From Saccharothrix sp. S26 (GTDB taxonomy: Bacteria > Actinomycetota > Actinomycetes > Mycobacteriales > Pseudonocardiaceae), in NCBI RefSeq assembly GCF_021390395.1, contig NZ_JAJUWT010000001.1:186001-250000 (forward strand): 64,000 nt of DNA, given 5' to 3'. The notes below the pieces were generated by a model, which was not told where the DNA came from, did not search any database, and saw only the letters and a program-made list of their open reading frames with translations. Position numbers and translations under genes: made by a program. Position 1 is the stretch's first letter. Each line of letters begins with the position of its first letter. Positions 19,356-30,853 of the stretch are shown piece after piece.

Positions 19356-20637
19356 GGGGCAACCTCACCGTGAACGCCGCGCCGCCCTCGGGTGCGGGAC
19401 CGGCCTCGATCGTGCCACCCAACCGGGTCACCAGGCCGTGCACCAGGGCGAGGCCGACGCCGGTGCCGACCGGTCGGGACCGTTCGTACTTGGCGTGCAG
19501 GGCACCTTTCCGGAACGCGACGCGGTAGTCGTCGTCGGACAACCCCGGACCGCCGTCACGCACTTGCAGCACGTCGTCCAGCGCCAGCACCACCGGCTTG
19601 CCGGCGGGCGTGAGGCGCAGCGCGTTCTCCAGCAGCCCGTCCAGCACCTGCCGCAGCCGCCGGGCGTCCGTCCGCCGCACGGTCGGTCCCGGCGGCAGTT
19701 CCAGCCGGAACTCGACGCCTTTCGCCGCGCACCGCGCCCGCCACACCTGCGCCGCCGACGACACCACGTCGACCAGGTCGACCGCGGCGAGGTCGACCCG
19801 GAAGTCGTCGGCGCCCAACCGGGCCAGGTCCAGCAGGTCCGTGACCAGCCGGTCGAGCCGGTGCGCCTCCTCGGAGATCGTGCGGCCCACTCCCGGCACC
19901 TCCGCACCGGACACCACGCCGTCGGCCAACGACTCGGCGAACCCGCTCACCGCGGTTAACGGCGTGCGCAGCTCGTGGGAGACCGACAACAGGAACTCCC
20001 GCTGCCTGGCCTCGCTGCGCGCCAACGCGTCGGCCAGCGCGTTCACCGCCCCGCCCACCTCGGCGACCTCCGCCGGCCCGTGCTCCGGCGCGCGCAGGTC
20101 ACGCCGACCGCCGCTCATCGTGCGCGCGACCTCCGCCGTGCGCCGCAACGGCCGCGCGACCAGCTTGCCCAGCAGCCACCCGGCCACCGCCGCCACCAGC
20201 AGCCCGAACCCCAGCGCGACCGCGATGTTGCGCAGCAGTTCGCGCCCCGGCCCGTTGCCTGTCGCCGTTTCCTGCACCAGCGCGACCCCGGGCCGCACCT
20301 CGACCAGCCGGGTGCCCGCGGTGCCCGACCGGACCCCGGTGTCACGCACCGCGCGCACGGCTGGCGCGGCGCCGACCAACCCGCCGTCCGGCCCGATCCG
20401 CACCAGGTCGATGCCCTGCCCGCGCAACACCTCGACCGCCCGCAGCCGCCCGGCCCGTCCGACCTCGAGCTGCCCGGCCACCACGTCCGCCTGGTCGGCC
20501 AGCGCCTGCCGGCTCACCTCCCGCGACGTGCTCAGCACCAGCCGCGCCGACACCAGCCCGGCCACCACGACCGCGACCCCGGCCACGGCCAGGCACAGCG
20601 CCGTGATCCGGAACGCCAGGCTCGTGCGGCCGGTCAC
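19348..20637 (-). CDS. Two-component sensor histidine kinase (OmpR-partner type)
   Basis: Membrane kinase of 429 residues. TM1 is at about 12-32 and TM2 at 137-157, bracketing an extracytoplasmic domain of about 100 residues. HAMP follows (KLVARPLRRTAEVARTMSGG). The HisKA H-box is SVSHELRTPLTAVSGF with His221. The ATPase has an N-box LLENALRLTP, G1 VRDGGPGLSDDDY and G2 GTGVGLALVHGL. GTG start overlaps the response regulator stop (GTGA), so the pair is translationally coupled. The extracytoplasmic stimulus cannot be read. The pair sits back-to-back with the LAxTG surface protein genes, which are plausible targets. Confidence 0.95.
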   Translation of the reverse strand: MTGRTSLAFRITALCLAVAGVAVVVAGLVSARLVLSTSREVSRQALADQADVVAGQLEVGRAGRLRAVEVLRGQGIDLVRIGPDGGLVGAAPAVRAVRDTGVRSGTAGTRLVEVRPGVALVQETATGNGPGRELLRNIAVALGFGLLVAAVAGWLLGKLVARPLRRTAEVARTMSGGRRDLRAPEHGPAEVAEVGGAVNALADALARSEARQREFLLSVSHELRTPLTAVSGFAESLADGVVSGAEVPGVGRTISEEAHRLDRLVTDLLDLARLGADDFRVDLAAVDLVDVVSSAAQVWRARCAAKGVEFRLELPPGPTVRRTDARRLRQVLDGLLENALRLTPAGKPVVLALDDVLQVRDGGPGLSDDDYRVAFRKGALHAKYERSRPVGTGVGLALVHGLVTRLGGTIEAGPAPEGGAAFTVRLPHA

Positions 20638-21311
20638 GACGCCTCGACCGAGTAGCCGACCCCGCGCACGGTCCTGATCGGACTGCGATCACCGAGCTTG
20701 GCCCGCAACTGCGCCACGTGCACGTCCACCGTGCGCGTGCCCGCGGCCGCCGCGTAACCCCACACCGCGCTCAGCAGCTGCTCCCGCGCGAACACCCGGC
20801 CCGGGTGCCGCATCAGGTGCGCCAACAGGTCGAACTCCGTCGACGTCAACGCCACCTCGGCCGCGCCCGCCCACACCCGCCGCCGGTCGCCGTCCAGCTT
20901 CACCTCACCCACCACGTGCACCGGGCTGACCTGCGGCGTTCCCCGGCGCAGCACGGTGCGCACGCGGGCCACCAGCTCGCGCGGGCTGAACGGCTTGGTC
21001 ACGTAGTCGTCCGCGCCCAGCTCCAGGCCGAGCACGCGGTCCACCTCGTCGTCGCGTGCGGTCACGAACAGCACCGGCGTCCAGTCGCCCGCCGCGCGCA
21101 GCGCCCGGCACACCTCGACCCCGTCCATCCCGGGCAGCCCGACGTCCAGCAGCACCGCCACCGGCCGCAACCGCCGCACCGCGGCCAACGCGTCGTGCCC
21201 GTCCGCCTCCACGTGCACGCCGAACCCGTCCCGGCGCAGGTAGAGGCAGATCAGGTCGGCGATGGCCCGTTCGTCCTCCACGACCAGCACGAGTCCCGGC
21301 ACGCCGCGCAT
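20634..21311 (-). CDS. OmpR-family response regulator
   Basis: 225-residue response regulator. The receiver domain has acidic pocket VVEDE, phospho-acceptor Asp56 in VLLDVGLPGMDG, and the conserved Lys in YVTKPFSPRELVARVR. The C-terminal winged helix contains LTSTEFDLLAHLMRHPGRVFAREQLLSAVWGY ... RTVDVHVAQLRAKLGD, followed by IRTVRGVGYSVE. ATG at 21311 gives a normal N-terminus; the 26 extra upstream residues are not receiver-like, and no strong ribosome site is visible. First gene of the operon with the kinase and HD protein; divergent from the first LAxTG surface protein gene with 219 bp between. Confidence 0.95.
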   Translation of the reverse strand: MRGVPGLVLVVEDERAIADLICLYLRRDGFGVHVEADGHDALAAVRRLRPVAVLLDVGLPGMDGVEVCRALRAAGDWTPVLFVTARDDEVDRVLGLELGADDYVTKPFSPRELVARVRTVLRRGTPQVSPVHVVGEVKLDGDRRRVWAGAAEVALTSTEFDLLAHLMRHPGRVFAREQLLSAVWGYAAAAGTRTVDVHVAQLRAKLGDRSPIRTVRGVGYSVEAS

Positions 21312-21421
21312 CGTGGCACGACGGGGGCCGTGATCAGGGCGACGAGCGTGTTCGGGTTCGGTAAAGGTCGCGGGCGGCATCCCCGGCACGGGTGAAATCC
21401 GGTCATTCCAGGTGAGCGCGG

Positions 21422-21470
21422 CATAACGACTCGGTCTCGACGTGCATCAACCGAACGGCGCAACGCGATA
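21422..21470 (+). promoter_or_regulatory. Duplicated promoter element, copy 1
   Basis: CATAACGA, 22 nt, CGAACGG, 7 nt, CGATA. The same three blocks recur with identical spacing at 22317-22365, and in both cases CGATA ends 61 bp before the ATG of a LAxTG-protein gene. Conserved spacing despite diverged sequence between blocks suggests sigma-factor or activator contacts. Confidence 0.55.
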
Positions 21471-21530
21471 CAGCAGCGACGGAGCAGTCCGATCCGCCGA
21501 ACGCCACTGCGAGCCCATGCGGAGACCCCC

Positions 21531-22283
21531 ATGCGCACGACAAGCCGCATCCTGTTCGGAGCAGTCCCGTTGCTGGCCGTGATCGCGGCCGGTGTCCTGG
21601 CCGGCGGCGCGTCCGCCCAGCCGAACCAGGACCCGCCGCAGTCCGGCGACCCCCGCGCGACCGCCGTCGCCGGGAACATCGACATCGGCCAGCCGGGCAA
21701 CGCGTGCGCCACCGTCGGCCTGCCCGGCACCGAGGCGACCCTGTCCGGTGGGTTCACCGACGACGGCACGTACATCGACATCACCGCCAACCCGGACGGT
21801 TCCCAGATCAGCGGCGTCGTGGTCAAGGGCGGCGACGCCTACAACGTCTACCCGGCGCTCGGCGCGCTGCCGTGGCCGGACCTGCACGCCCCGCTGAACG
21901 CGAGCGGCAAGCCGGCCGCGATCAGCCACTGGTTCGTCTGCCTGACCCCCGTCACCACCACGACGACCACCACTACGACCACCAGTGACACGACCACGAC
22001 GACCACCGTGGGCACCACTCAGCCGACCGTGACGACGACGGCCACCACCGTGCCCACGACCACCACCGCGGTCCCCGTGATCACGACCACGGCACCGCTC
22101 GTCGTGATCACCCCGACCACGACCACCAAGGCCGCCGGCGCGGTGGTCGTGCCCGGCTCGGGCGAGGGCCTGGCGAGCACCGGCTTCGACGGCTGGTGGC
22201 TGCTCGTCGCCGGGCTGTCCCTGCTGGCCGCGGGTTCCGCGTTCCTCGTCTCGCCGAAACTCCGCAAGCTCCTCCGGAAGTGA
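21531..22283 (+). CDS. LAxTG-anchored surface protein with Thr-rich stalk (paralog 1)
   Basis: Secreted, wall-anchored protein of 250 residues. A signal peptide (RTTSRILFGAVPLLAVIAAGVLAGGASAQ is split here: hydrophobic core AVPLLAVIAAGVLAG, cleavage after ASA) precedes a domain of about 115 residues (GNIDIGQPGNACATVGLPG ... VVVKGGDAYNVYPAL ... GKPAAISHWFVC) with two Cys that could pair. A Thr/Val-rich stalk of about 70 residues follows, then LASTG, a hydrophobic helix and the basic tail KLRKLLRK. LAxTG is the signal read by class E sortases of high-GC Gram-positives. ATG at 21531 with GGAG upstream. Function of the globular domain is unknown. Tandem paralog downstream. Confidence 0.85.
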   Translation: MRTTSRILFGAVPLLAVIAAGVLAGGASAQPNQDPPQSGDPRATAVAGNIDIGQPGNACATVGLPGTEATLSGGFTDDGTYIDITANPDGSQISGVVVKGGDAYNVYPALGALPWPDLHAPLNASGKPAAISHWFVCLTPVTTTTTTTTTTSDTTTTTTVGTTQPTVTTTATTVPTTTTAVPVITTTAPLVVITPTTTTKAAGAVVVPGSGEGLASTGFDGWWLLVAGLSLLAAGSAFLVSPKLRKLLRK

Positions 22284-22316
22284 ACGGTCCGATACGGACG
22301 GTGAACATCACCACGT

Positions 22317-22365
22317 CATAACGAATAGACGGCAACCCGCTTCGTTCGAATGGGCTACCTCGATA
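22317..22365 (+). promoter_or_regulatory. Duplicated promoter element, copy 2
   Basis: CATAACGA, 22 nt, CGAATGG, 7 nt, CGATA, aligned block for block with 21422-21470 and at the same 61-bp distance from the start codon of the downstream paralog. Confidence 0.55.
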
Positions 22366-22425
22366 GAGGGGTGGTCGGTGTAGTTCGATCCCCCGGTCAG
22401 CCCTCGAACCACGCGGAGCAGCACC

Positions 22426-23136
22426 ATGCGCATCACCACCCGCCGTCTTCTCGGAGCAGCCGCCCTGCTCGCCCTCTGCACCACCGGTCTGCTGGGCGGC
22501 ACCGCCTCGGCCTCGCCGGGCGCGCCCCTCGACGCGGGCGACGACCGTGCCACCGCGGTCGGGGGCAACGTCGACATCGGCCAGCCCGGCGACGCCTGCG
22601 ACGTCGTCGGGCTGCCCGGCGACGAGCTGACGATGCCCGCCGGCACCTTCACCGTCGAAGGCGTCAACATCACCGTCACCGCGCACCCGGAGGGCTACGT
22701 CCTCACCGGCGTCGTGGTGAAGGGCGGCAACGCCTACAACGTCTACGACGCCGCCGACCTGGGCGACCTGGCCTGGGAAGACCTGCACGCGCCGCTCAAC
22801 GCCAGCGGCAAGCCGGCGGGCATCAGCCACTGGTTCGTCTGCGCCGAGCAGGACGACTCGGTCACCACGACCACCACCGCCCCGACCACCACGACCACCA
22901 CGGTGACGACCACCACCGAGGCCACCCCGACGACGACCACCACCACCACCGACTCCGTCGCGGTCACCCCGACCAGCACCTCGACCCCCGCCGCCGCACC
23001 GGGCACGGACAACGAGGGCAACCTGGCCAACACGGGCTTCGACGGCGGCTGGCTGCTCATCGTCGGCCTGGCCCTGGTCGCCGCCGGCGCCGCCTTCGTC
23101 GCCTCCCCGAAGCTGCGCTCCCTCCTGCGCCGCTGA
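22426..23136 (+). CDS. LAxTG-anchored surface protein with Thr-rich stalk (paralog 2)
   Basis: 236-residue paralog of the preceding protein. The signal peptide core is AAALLALCTTGLLGG with cleavage after ASA. The shared domain has GNVDIGQPGDACDVVGLPGD, GVVVKGGNAYNVYDAA, DLHAPLNASGKP and SHWFVC, so the block order and both Cys are conserved. A Thr-rich stalk leads to LANTG, a hydrophobic helix (WLLIVGLALVAAGAAFVA) and KLRSLLRR. Each gene has its own upstream region of equal length, so the duplication covered promoter and gene. A strong hairpin follows. Expected to be displayed on peptidoglycan by a class E sortase encoded elsewhere. Confidence 0.85.
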   Translation: MRITTRRLLGAAALLALCTTGLLGGTASASPGAPLDAGDDRATAVGGNVDIGQPGDACDVVGLPGDELTMPAGTFTVEGVNITVTAHPEGYVLTGVVVKGGNAYNVYDAADLGDLAWEDLHAPLNASGKPAGISHWFVCAEQDDSVTTTTTAPTTTTTTVTTTTEATPTTTTTTTDSVAVTPTSTSTPAAAPGTDNEGNLANTGFDGGWLLIVGLALVAAGAAFVASPKLRSLLRR

Positions 23137-23164
23137 CCTTCACCTGCGCCTTCGACCTATCCCA

Positions 23165-23215
23165 CCCTCGACGCGACCTCGCCTTCCCCCTGGGACCGCG
23201 AGGTCGCGTCGAGGG
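23165..23215. terminator. Strong hairpin terminator, 17-bp perfect stem
   Basis: CCCTCGACGCGACCTCG (23165-23181) pairs perfectly with 23199-23215 around a 17-nt loop. It lies 28 bp after the second LAxTG gene and 165 bp before ctaD, separating the two transcription units. No U-tract. Confidence 0.8.
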
Positions 23216-23381
23216 AGCCGCCATCTGCGAAGCAGGGGCAATCCAACACTGTGACCTGCGCTACCTCACTTGATCCAGGGGGCAGCCCAGCCGCACCTCC
23301 CGGAACAGCGCCGTCTACGATCCGATGAGCCGGCGGCGCCACCCACCGGCACAGCCAGTACCAGACAGTGCAGGAGGCACC

Positions 23382-25169
23382 GTGACGGCCGTAGCCCCGC
23401 AGCCGATCGCAACGCGGCCCTTCGGGACTCGCGAGGCGGTCAAGGGTTCGTTCCTGCTGCGGATGTTCCGCACCACGGACCACAAGCAGATCGGGATCAT
23501 GTACCTGGTCACGTCGTTCGCCTTCTTCATGGTGGGCGGCGCGATGGCCATGCTGATGCGGACCGAGCTGGCTCGGCCGGGTATGCAGTTCCTGTCGCAG
23601 GAGCAGTTCAACCAGCTGTTCACCATGCACGGCACGGTGATGCTGCTGCTCTACGCGACGCCCATCGTGTTCGGCTTCGCCAACTTCGTCCTGCCGTTGC
23701 AGATCGGCTCGCCGGACGTGGCGTTCCCCCGCCTCAACGCGTTCTCGTACTGGCTGTACCTGTTCGGCGGCCTGATCGTGATGGCGGGCTTCCTCACGCC
23801 GGGCGGCGCGGCCGACTTCGGCTGGTTCGCCTACACCCCGCTGTCGAACGCCATCCACTCGCCCGGCGTCGGCGCCGACCTGTGGATCTCCGGCCTGGTC
23901 GTCGGTGGTCTGGGCACCATCCTCGGCGCGGTCAACATGATCACCACCGTGGTGTGCCTGCGCGCGCCCGGCATGACCATGTTCCGCATGCCGATCTTCA
24001 CCTGGAACATCCTGGTGACCTCGGTGCTGGTGCTGCTGGCGTTCCCGATCCTGACCGCCGCGCTGCTGGGCCTGCTGGCCGACCGCCACCTGGGCGCGCA
24101 CGTGTTCGACCCCGCCAACGGCGGCGTGATCCTGTGGCAGCACCTGTTCTGGTTCTTCGGCCACCCCGAGGTCTACATCGTCGCGCTGCCGTTCTTCGGC
24201 ATCGTGTCGGAGATCTTCCCGGTGTTCAGCCGCAAGCCGATCTTCGGCTACAACGGCCTGGTCTACGCGACGCTGGGCATCGCGGCGCTGTCCGTGGCGG
24301 TGTGGGCGCACCACATGTACGCCACCGGCGCGGTGCTGCTGCCGTTCTTCGCGTTCATGACGTTCCTGATCGCGGTGCCGACCGGCATCAAGTTCTTCAA
24401 CTGGATCGGCACGATGTGGAAGGGGCAGCTGACGTTCGAGACCCCGATGCTGTTCAGCATCGGCTTCATCGTCACGTTCCTCTTCGGTGGCCTGTCCGGC
24501 ATCCTGCTGGCCGCGCCGGCGATCGACTTCCACGTCTCGGACACGTACTTCGTCGTCGCGCACTTCCACTACGTGCTGTACGGCACGATCGTGTTCGCCA
24601 CGTTCGCGGGCATCTACTTCTGGTTCCCGAAGATCACCGGCCGGATGATGGACGAGCCGCTGGGCAAGCTCCACTTCTGGACCACGTTCCTCGGCTTCCA
24701 CGCCACGTTCCTGGTGCAGCACTGGCTGGGCAACGAGGGCATGCCGCGCCGGTACGCCGACTACCTGCCCAGCGACGGCTTCACCACGCTGAACACGATC
24801 TCCACGATCGGCGCGTACATCCTGGGCGCGTCCACGCTGCCGTTCATCTGGAACGTGTTCAAGAGCTACCGCTACGGCGAGACCGTGCACGTGGACGACC
24901 CGTGGGGCTTCGGCAACTCGCTGGAGTGGGCCACCTCGTGCCCGCCGCCGCGGCACAACTTCACCGAGCTGCCGCGCATCCGGTCGGCGCGCCCGGCGTT
25001 CGAGCTGCACTACCCGCACATGATCGAGCGGCTGCACAGCGAGGCGCACGTGACGTTCACCGGCAAGGCGATCGCGCACGAGGACGCGCCGAAGGCGCCG
25101 TCCGAGGTGGCCGCCGCGGCTGTGCAATCGGGCACAGCCTCGGAAGGGACCGAGGGCGACCACAAGTAA
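23382..25169 (+). CDS. ctaD: Cytochrome c oxidase subunit I (aa3 type)
   Basis: Catalytic subunit of the terminal oxidase, 595 residues, with about 12 membrane helices. Visible ligands are the heme a His in [12 protein letters not shown], the CuB His and cross-linked Tyr in [13 protein letters not shown], the CuB pair in WAHHMYATG, and the heme a3 and heme a His in [11 protein letters not shown]. The proton-channel segment [25 protein letters not shown] is also present. GTG at 23382 follows AGGAGG by 4 nt; an upstream in-frame ATG at 23325 lacks a ribosome site. TACGAT at 23316 is a -10 candidate. As in other actinobacteria, it is not next to ctaC or ctaE, and serB follows. Confidence 0.97.
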   Translation: MTAVAPQPIATRPFGTREAVKGSFLLRMFRTTDHKQIGIMYLVTSFAFFMVGGAMAMLMRTELARPGMQFLSQEQFNQLFTMHGTVMLLLYATPIVFGFANFVLPLQIGSPDVAFPRLNAFSYWLYLFGGLIVMAGFLTPGGAADFGWFAYTPLSNAIHSPGVGADLWISGLVVGGLGTILGAVNMITTVVCLRAPGMTMFRMPIFTWNILVTSVLVLLAFPILTAALLGLLADRHLGAHVFDPANGGVILWQHLFWFFGHPEVYIVALPFFGIVSEIFPVFSRKPIFGYNGLVYATLGIAALSVAVWAHHMYATGAVLLPFFAFMTFLIAVPTGIKFFNWIGTMWKGQLTFETPMLFSIGFIVTFLFGGLSGILLAAPAIDFHVSDTYFVVAHFHYVLYGTIVFATFAGIYFWFPKITGRMMDEPLGKLHFWTTFLGFHATFLVQHWLGNEGMPRRYADYLPSDGFTTLNTISTIGAYILGASTLPFIWNVFKSYRYGETVHVDDPWGFGNSLEWATSCPPPRHNFTELPRIRSARPAFELHYPHMIERLHSEAHVTFTGKAIAHEDAPKAPSEVAAAAVQSGTASEGTEGDHK

Positions 25170-25196
25170 CGCTTGTAACCTGAGCGCAGGTTCAAC

Positions 25197-25252
25197 GGCG
25201 AGCCCCGACGACCGGCGTCCGAATCCTCGGGCCCGGGTCGTCGGGGCTCGCC
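25197..25252. terminator. Strong hairpin terminator after ctaD
   Basis: GGCGAGCCCCGACGACC (25197-25213) pairs perfectly with 25236-25252 (17 bp, 22-nt loop). It lies between ctaD and the serB ribosome site, so serB probably needs its own promoter or read-through. Confidence 0.8.
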
Positions 25253-25266
25253 GCTGTCTGGCATAG

Positions 25267-27206
<1,940 letters not shown>

Positions 27207-27231
27207 CCGTTTTGCGGTAACCATCCCCAGC

Positions 27232-28641
27232 GTGGGCCTGCTGGACGTGCTGGACGCGAAGCTCGGTGACGGGCTGGAGAGCTTGTTGTGCGCGCACCAC
27301 GCGAGACGGTTGCGCAAACTCGGGTGGGGTTCGGTGTTCGACCCCGCGGACGGCTGGTGGACGCCGCGGCGGCCGGTGCGGACCGGCAACCGGGTCGAGG
27401 TGCTGGTGGACGGGCACGAGGTGCTGCCCGCCATCGCCGAGGCGATCTCGTCGGCCCGCAAGTCCGTGCACCTGGCGGGGTGGTGCGCGAGCCCGGACTT
27501 CCGGCTGACCCGTGAGCCGGGCTCGCCGACGTTGCGCGAACTGCTGGCCTCGGCGGCGTCCCGGGTGCCGGTGCGCGTGCTGCTGTGGGCGGGGCCGCCG
27601 GTGCCGATGTTCGAGCCGACCCGCAAGCGGGTGCTGGCGAGCCAACGGGAGTTCACCCGGGACAGCGCGGTGCGGTGCGAGATCGACGCGCGCGAGCGGA
27701 CCTTGCACTGCCACCACGAGAAGATCGTCGTGGTGGACGACGAGGTGGCGTTCGTCGGCGGCATGGACCTGACCGCCGTGGAGGGCGACCGGCACGACAC
27801 CGCCGAGCACCCGCCGCGCGAACCGCTGGGCTGGCACGACATCGGCACGCGCCTGCGCGGCCCGATCGTCGCCGACGTGGCCGAGCACTTCCGGCAGCGC
27901 TGGCAGGAGATCGCGGGCGAGCAACTGCCGCCCGTGACCCCGCCCGCTCCCGCCGGTTCGTCGTCGGCGCAACTGGTGCGCACGATCCCGGAGCGCACCT
28001 ACGACTTCTGCTCGCGCGGCGAGTTCAGCCTGCTCGACTCCTACCTGCGGGCACTGCGCTCGGCGCAGCGCCTGGTCTACATCGAGAACCAGTTCCTGTG
28101 GTCACCGGAGGTGACCGAGGTGCTGCTGGCCAAGCTGCGCAAGCCGCCGCACCCGGACTTCCGGGTCGTCCTGGTGCTCCCGCGCAAGCCGAGCAACGGC
28201 GCCGACACCACCCGCGGCCAGCTCGGGCGCCTGCTGGACGCCGACGACGGCAACCACCGCCTGGTGGCCGCGACCTTGTCCTCGCACGACGGCGTGACGT
28301 CCTCGTCGGTCTACGTGCACGCCAAGCTGGCCATCGTGGACGACCGCTGGCTGAGCGTGGGTTCGGCCAACCTCAACGAGCACTCGCTGTTCAACGACAC
28401 CGAGGTCAACCTCGTCACCGACGACCCGGCGGTCGCCCGTGACACCCGCCTGCGCCTGTGGTCGGAACACCTGCAACGCCCGCTGTCCGCGGTGTCGGGC
28501 CCCGCCCACGAGGTCGTGGACCGCCTCTGGCGCCCGACCCTGACCTCTCCCGGCAAACACCGCCTGACCGCCCTGCCGGGCGTCTCCCGCCGCGCCGGCC
28601 GCCTCCAAGGCCCGCTGCGCGGCCTCCTCGTCGACGGCTGA
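27232..28641 (+). CDS. Phospholipase D-like protein (two HKD motifs)
   Basis: 469-residue PLD-superfamily enzyme. The two catalytic motifs are HHEKIVVVDDEVAFVGGMDL near residue 163 and VHAKLAIVDDRWLSVGSANL near residue 363, so one complete active site can form. There is no signal peptide or membrane segment, though the C-terminus is very basic (KHRLTALPGVSRRAGRLQG). It could be a phospholipase, a cardiolipin synthase-like transferase or a nuclease; PGWHDIGTRLRGP and ENQFLWSPEV favour the phospholipid-acting branch. GTG at 27232, 25 nt after the Pth2 gene; no clear ribosome site. Repeat array B starts 8 bp after the stop. Confidence 0.85.
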   Translation: MGLLDVLDAKLGDGLESLLCAHHARRLRKLGWGSVFDPADGWWTPRRPVRTGNRVEVLVDGHEVLPAIAEAISSARKSVHLAGWCASPDFRLTREPGSPTLRELLASAASRVPVRVLLWAGPPVPMFEPTRKRVLASQREFTRDSAVRCEIDARERTLHCHHEKIVVVDDEVAFVGGMDLTAVEGDRHDTAEHPPREPLGWHDIGTRLRGPIVADVAEHFRQRWQEIAGEQLPPVTPPAPAGSSSAQLVRTIPERTYDFCSRGEFSLLDSYLRALRSAQRLVYIENQFLWSPEVTEVLLAKLRKPPHPDFRVVLVLPRKPSNGADTTRGQLGRLLDADDGNHRLVAATLSSHDGVTSSSVYVHAKLAIVDDRWLSVGSANLNEHSLFNDTEVNLVTDDPAVARDTRLRLWSEHLQRPLSAVSGPAHEVVDRLWRPTLTSPGKHRLTALPGVSRRAGRLQGPLRGLLVDG

Positions 28642-28648
28642 CCCGCGA

Positions 28649-28752
28649 GTCCTACGTTCAGAACGCGAGAGTCCTACGTTCGCGTCGCGCGTGTCCTACG
28701 TTCAGAACGCGCGTGTCCTACGTTCAGAACCCCCGAATTCAACACTCAGAAC
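28649..28752 (+). repeat. 22-bp-period repeat array B (4 units + terminal motif)
   Basis: Units start at 28649, 28671, 28693 and 28715, exactly 22 bp apart. Unit 2 has a diverged right half (TTCGCGTC in place of TTCAGAAC). The terminal motif runs 28730-28752 (CCCCCGAATTCAACACTC then AGAAC). Lies between the convergent PLD and dinG genes. Confidence 0.9.
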
Positions 28753-28773
28753 ACGCGACCTGCGCGAACGCCG

Positions 28774-30801
28774 TCAGTTGTTCGCCGCGTCGAGCCGCTT
28801 GAGCGCCGCACGCACGACCTCCGGGTCGTACGTCGTCCAGAACGGCGGCAGCGAGGCGCGCAGGAACCCGCCGTAACGGGCCGTCGCCAGGCGCGGGTCG
28901 AGGATCGCCACCACGCCCTTGTCGTTCATCGAACGCAGCAGCCGCCCGGCACCCTGGGCCAGCAGCAGCGCCGCGTGCGTCGCCGCCACGGTGAGGAAAC
29001 CGTTGCCGCCACGCGTTTCCACCGCCTTCTGCCGCGCCGACGCCAGCGGGTCGTCCGGCCGCGGGAACGGGATGCGGTCCATCACCACCAGCGACAGCGA
29101 CGGCCCCGGCACGTCCACGCCCTGCCACAACGACAACGTCCCGAACAGGCACGTCCGCGCGTCCTCGGCGAACCGCTTCACCAACTGCCCGGTCGCGTCG
29201 TCACCCTGGCACAGCACGGGGTGCTCCAGCTTGCCCCGCAACGCCTCCGCCGCCGCCTTCGCCGCACGCATCGACGAGAACAGCCCCAACGTCCGTCCAC
29301 CGGCCGCGTTCACCAGGCCCTCGATCTCGTCCACATAGGACGGTGGCAGCCCGTCGCGCCCCGGCGGTGGGAGGTGCCGTGCCACGTACAGGATCCCGGC
29401 GCTCCCGTGCGAGAACGGCGAGCCGACGTCCAGCCCGCTCCACCGCGGCCCGCTCACGTCCGACGGCGGCTCCTTGTCCGTCGCCGCACCCTCGGCCTTC
29501 TTCACCCCGGACGACGCCGGCAGCCCCCACTGCCGCGCCAACGTGTCGAACGTCCCGCCCAACGTCAACGTCGCCGACGTCAGGACCGTGGTGCGCTTGC
29601 CGAACAGCCGCTCCCGCAGCAACCCGCCCACGCCCAGCGGCGCGACCCGCAGCGACGGCGCCTTGGTGCGGTCCGCGAAGTCACCCGACACCCACACCAC
29701 GTCGTGGTCGGCGTCGAACGCCTCCAGGATCCGCGTGGCGCAGTCGTGCACCTCGTCCAGCAGCGACAGCGCCAGCTTGCGCGAGGTCGCGCCGTCGACG
29801 TCCTCCTTGCGTTCCGGCCCCAACGACGTGATGCACGCGTGCGCCGCGTCCTTGGTCGCCCGCAACGCGCCCGCCAACGCCTGCGGCAGGCTGTCGAGCC
29901 GACCCGGGGGCATCTCCTCGAGGATCATCGCCAGGCCGTCGCTCGCCTCGGCCATCCGGTCGGCCACGCCCTGGTCGATGAGCCGTCCGCAGCGCCGCGC
30001 GGCCGTGGCGACCAGGGACGCGCTCAGCTCCTCCGTGGCCACCGACGTCACCCGGTCGACCAGGTCGTGCGCCTCGTCGATCACGACCACGTCGTGGTCG
30101 GGCAGCACCTGGTAGCCCTCCAGCGCGTCCACGGCGAGCATCGCGTGGTTGGTCACCACGATGTCGGCCTTGCCCGCCTCGGCCCGCGCCTTCTCGGCGA
30201 AGCAGTCGACGCCGATCGGGCACTTGTTCACGCCCAGGCACTCGCGCGCGGTCACGGACACCTGCCGCCACGCCTGGTCCGTGACGCCGGGGACGAGCTC
30301 GTCCCGGTCGCCGGTCTCGGTGTCGGACGACCACTCGTGCAGGCGCTTGATCTCGCGGCCCATCTTGGACACCGCGAACGGGTCGAACAGGCCCGCGTCC
30401 TCGGGCTCGTCGGGCGCGCCGGTGTGCAGGCGGTGCATGCACAGGTAGTTGCGGCGGCCCTTGAGGATGGCGAAGCGCGGTTCGCGTCCCAGCTCCTTGC
30501 GCAACGCCTTGGCCAGGCGCGGCAGGTCGCGGTCCACGAGCTGGCGTTGCAGGGCGATCGTGGCGGTGGAGATGACGACCGTCGACTCCTCGGCCACCGC
30601 GTGCCGCAGGGAGGGCACCAGGTAGGCCAGCGACTTGCCGGTGCCGGTGCCCGCCTGCACGGCCAGGTGCTCTCCGGTGCGGATCGCCCGTTCGACGGCC
30701 TCGGCCATGTCGACCTGGCCCTGCCGTTCGGCTCCGCCCACCGCCTCCACGGCGACGGCGAGCAACGTCCGGGTGTCGGGGATCGCGGTGGTGGCGGGCA
30801 C
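28774..30801 (-). CDS. dinG: DinG-family ATP-dependent DNA helicase
   Basis: Superfamily 2 iron-sulfur (XPD-like) helicase of 675 residues. Motif I is QAGTGTGKSLAYLVP, motif Ia follows in TIALQRQL, motif II is VVIDEAHDLVDR (DEAH), and the C-terminal motif VI is AQGAGRLLRSMNDKG. Four Cys fit the 4Fe-4S cluster: LCMHR, then ECLGVNKCPIGVDCF. The GTG at 30801 (VPATTAIPDTRTLL) is preferred; the frame remains open much further upstream but that part is antisense shadow of the glycosyltransferase region. TACGGT ends 7 nt before it, suggesting a leaderless start. In mycobacteria dinG is followed directly by pncB; here about 5 kb intervene. Confidence 0.95.
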   Translation of the reverse strand: MPATTAIPDTRTLLAVAVEAVGGAERQGQVDMAEAVERAIRTGEHLAVQAGTGTGKSLAYLVPSLRHAVAEESTVVISTATIALQRQLVDRDLPRLAKALRKELGREPRFAILKGRRNYLCMHRLHTGAPDEPEDAGLFDPFAVSKMGREIKRLHEWSSDTETGDRDELVPGVTDQAWRQVSVTARECLGVNKCPIGVDCFAEKARAEAGKADIVVTNHAMLAVDALEGYQVLPDHDVVVIDEAHDLVDRVTSVATEELSASLVATAARRCGRLIDQGVADRMAEASDGLAMILEEMPPGRLDSLPQALAGALRATKDAAHACITSLGPERKEDVDGATSRKLALSLLDEVHDCATRILEAFDADHDVVWVSGDFADRTKAPSLRVAPLGVGGLLRERLFGKRTTVLTSATLTLGGTFDTLARQWGLPASSGVKKAEGAATDKEPPSDVSGPRWSGLDVGSPFSHGSAGILYVARHLPPPGRDGLPPSYVDEIEGLVNAAGGRTLGLFSSMRAAKAAAEALRGKLEHPVLCQGDDATGQLVKRFAEDARTCLFGTLSLWQGVDVPGPSLSLVVMDRIPFPRPDDPLASARQKAVETRGGNGFLTVAATHAALLLAQGAGRLLRSMNDKGVVAILDPRLATARYGGFLRASLPPFWTTYDPEVVRAALKRLDAANN

Positions 30802-30853
30802 GGCGAAGACCGTACCCGCCCACCCCGTCAGGGCGGGTCGGACACCCCAACGC

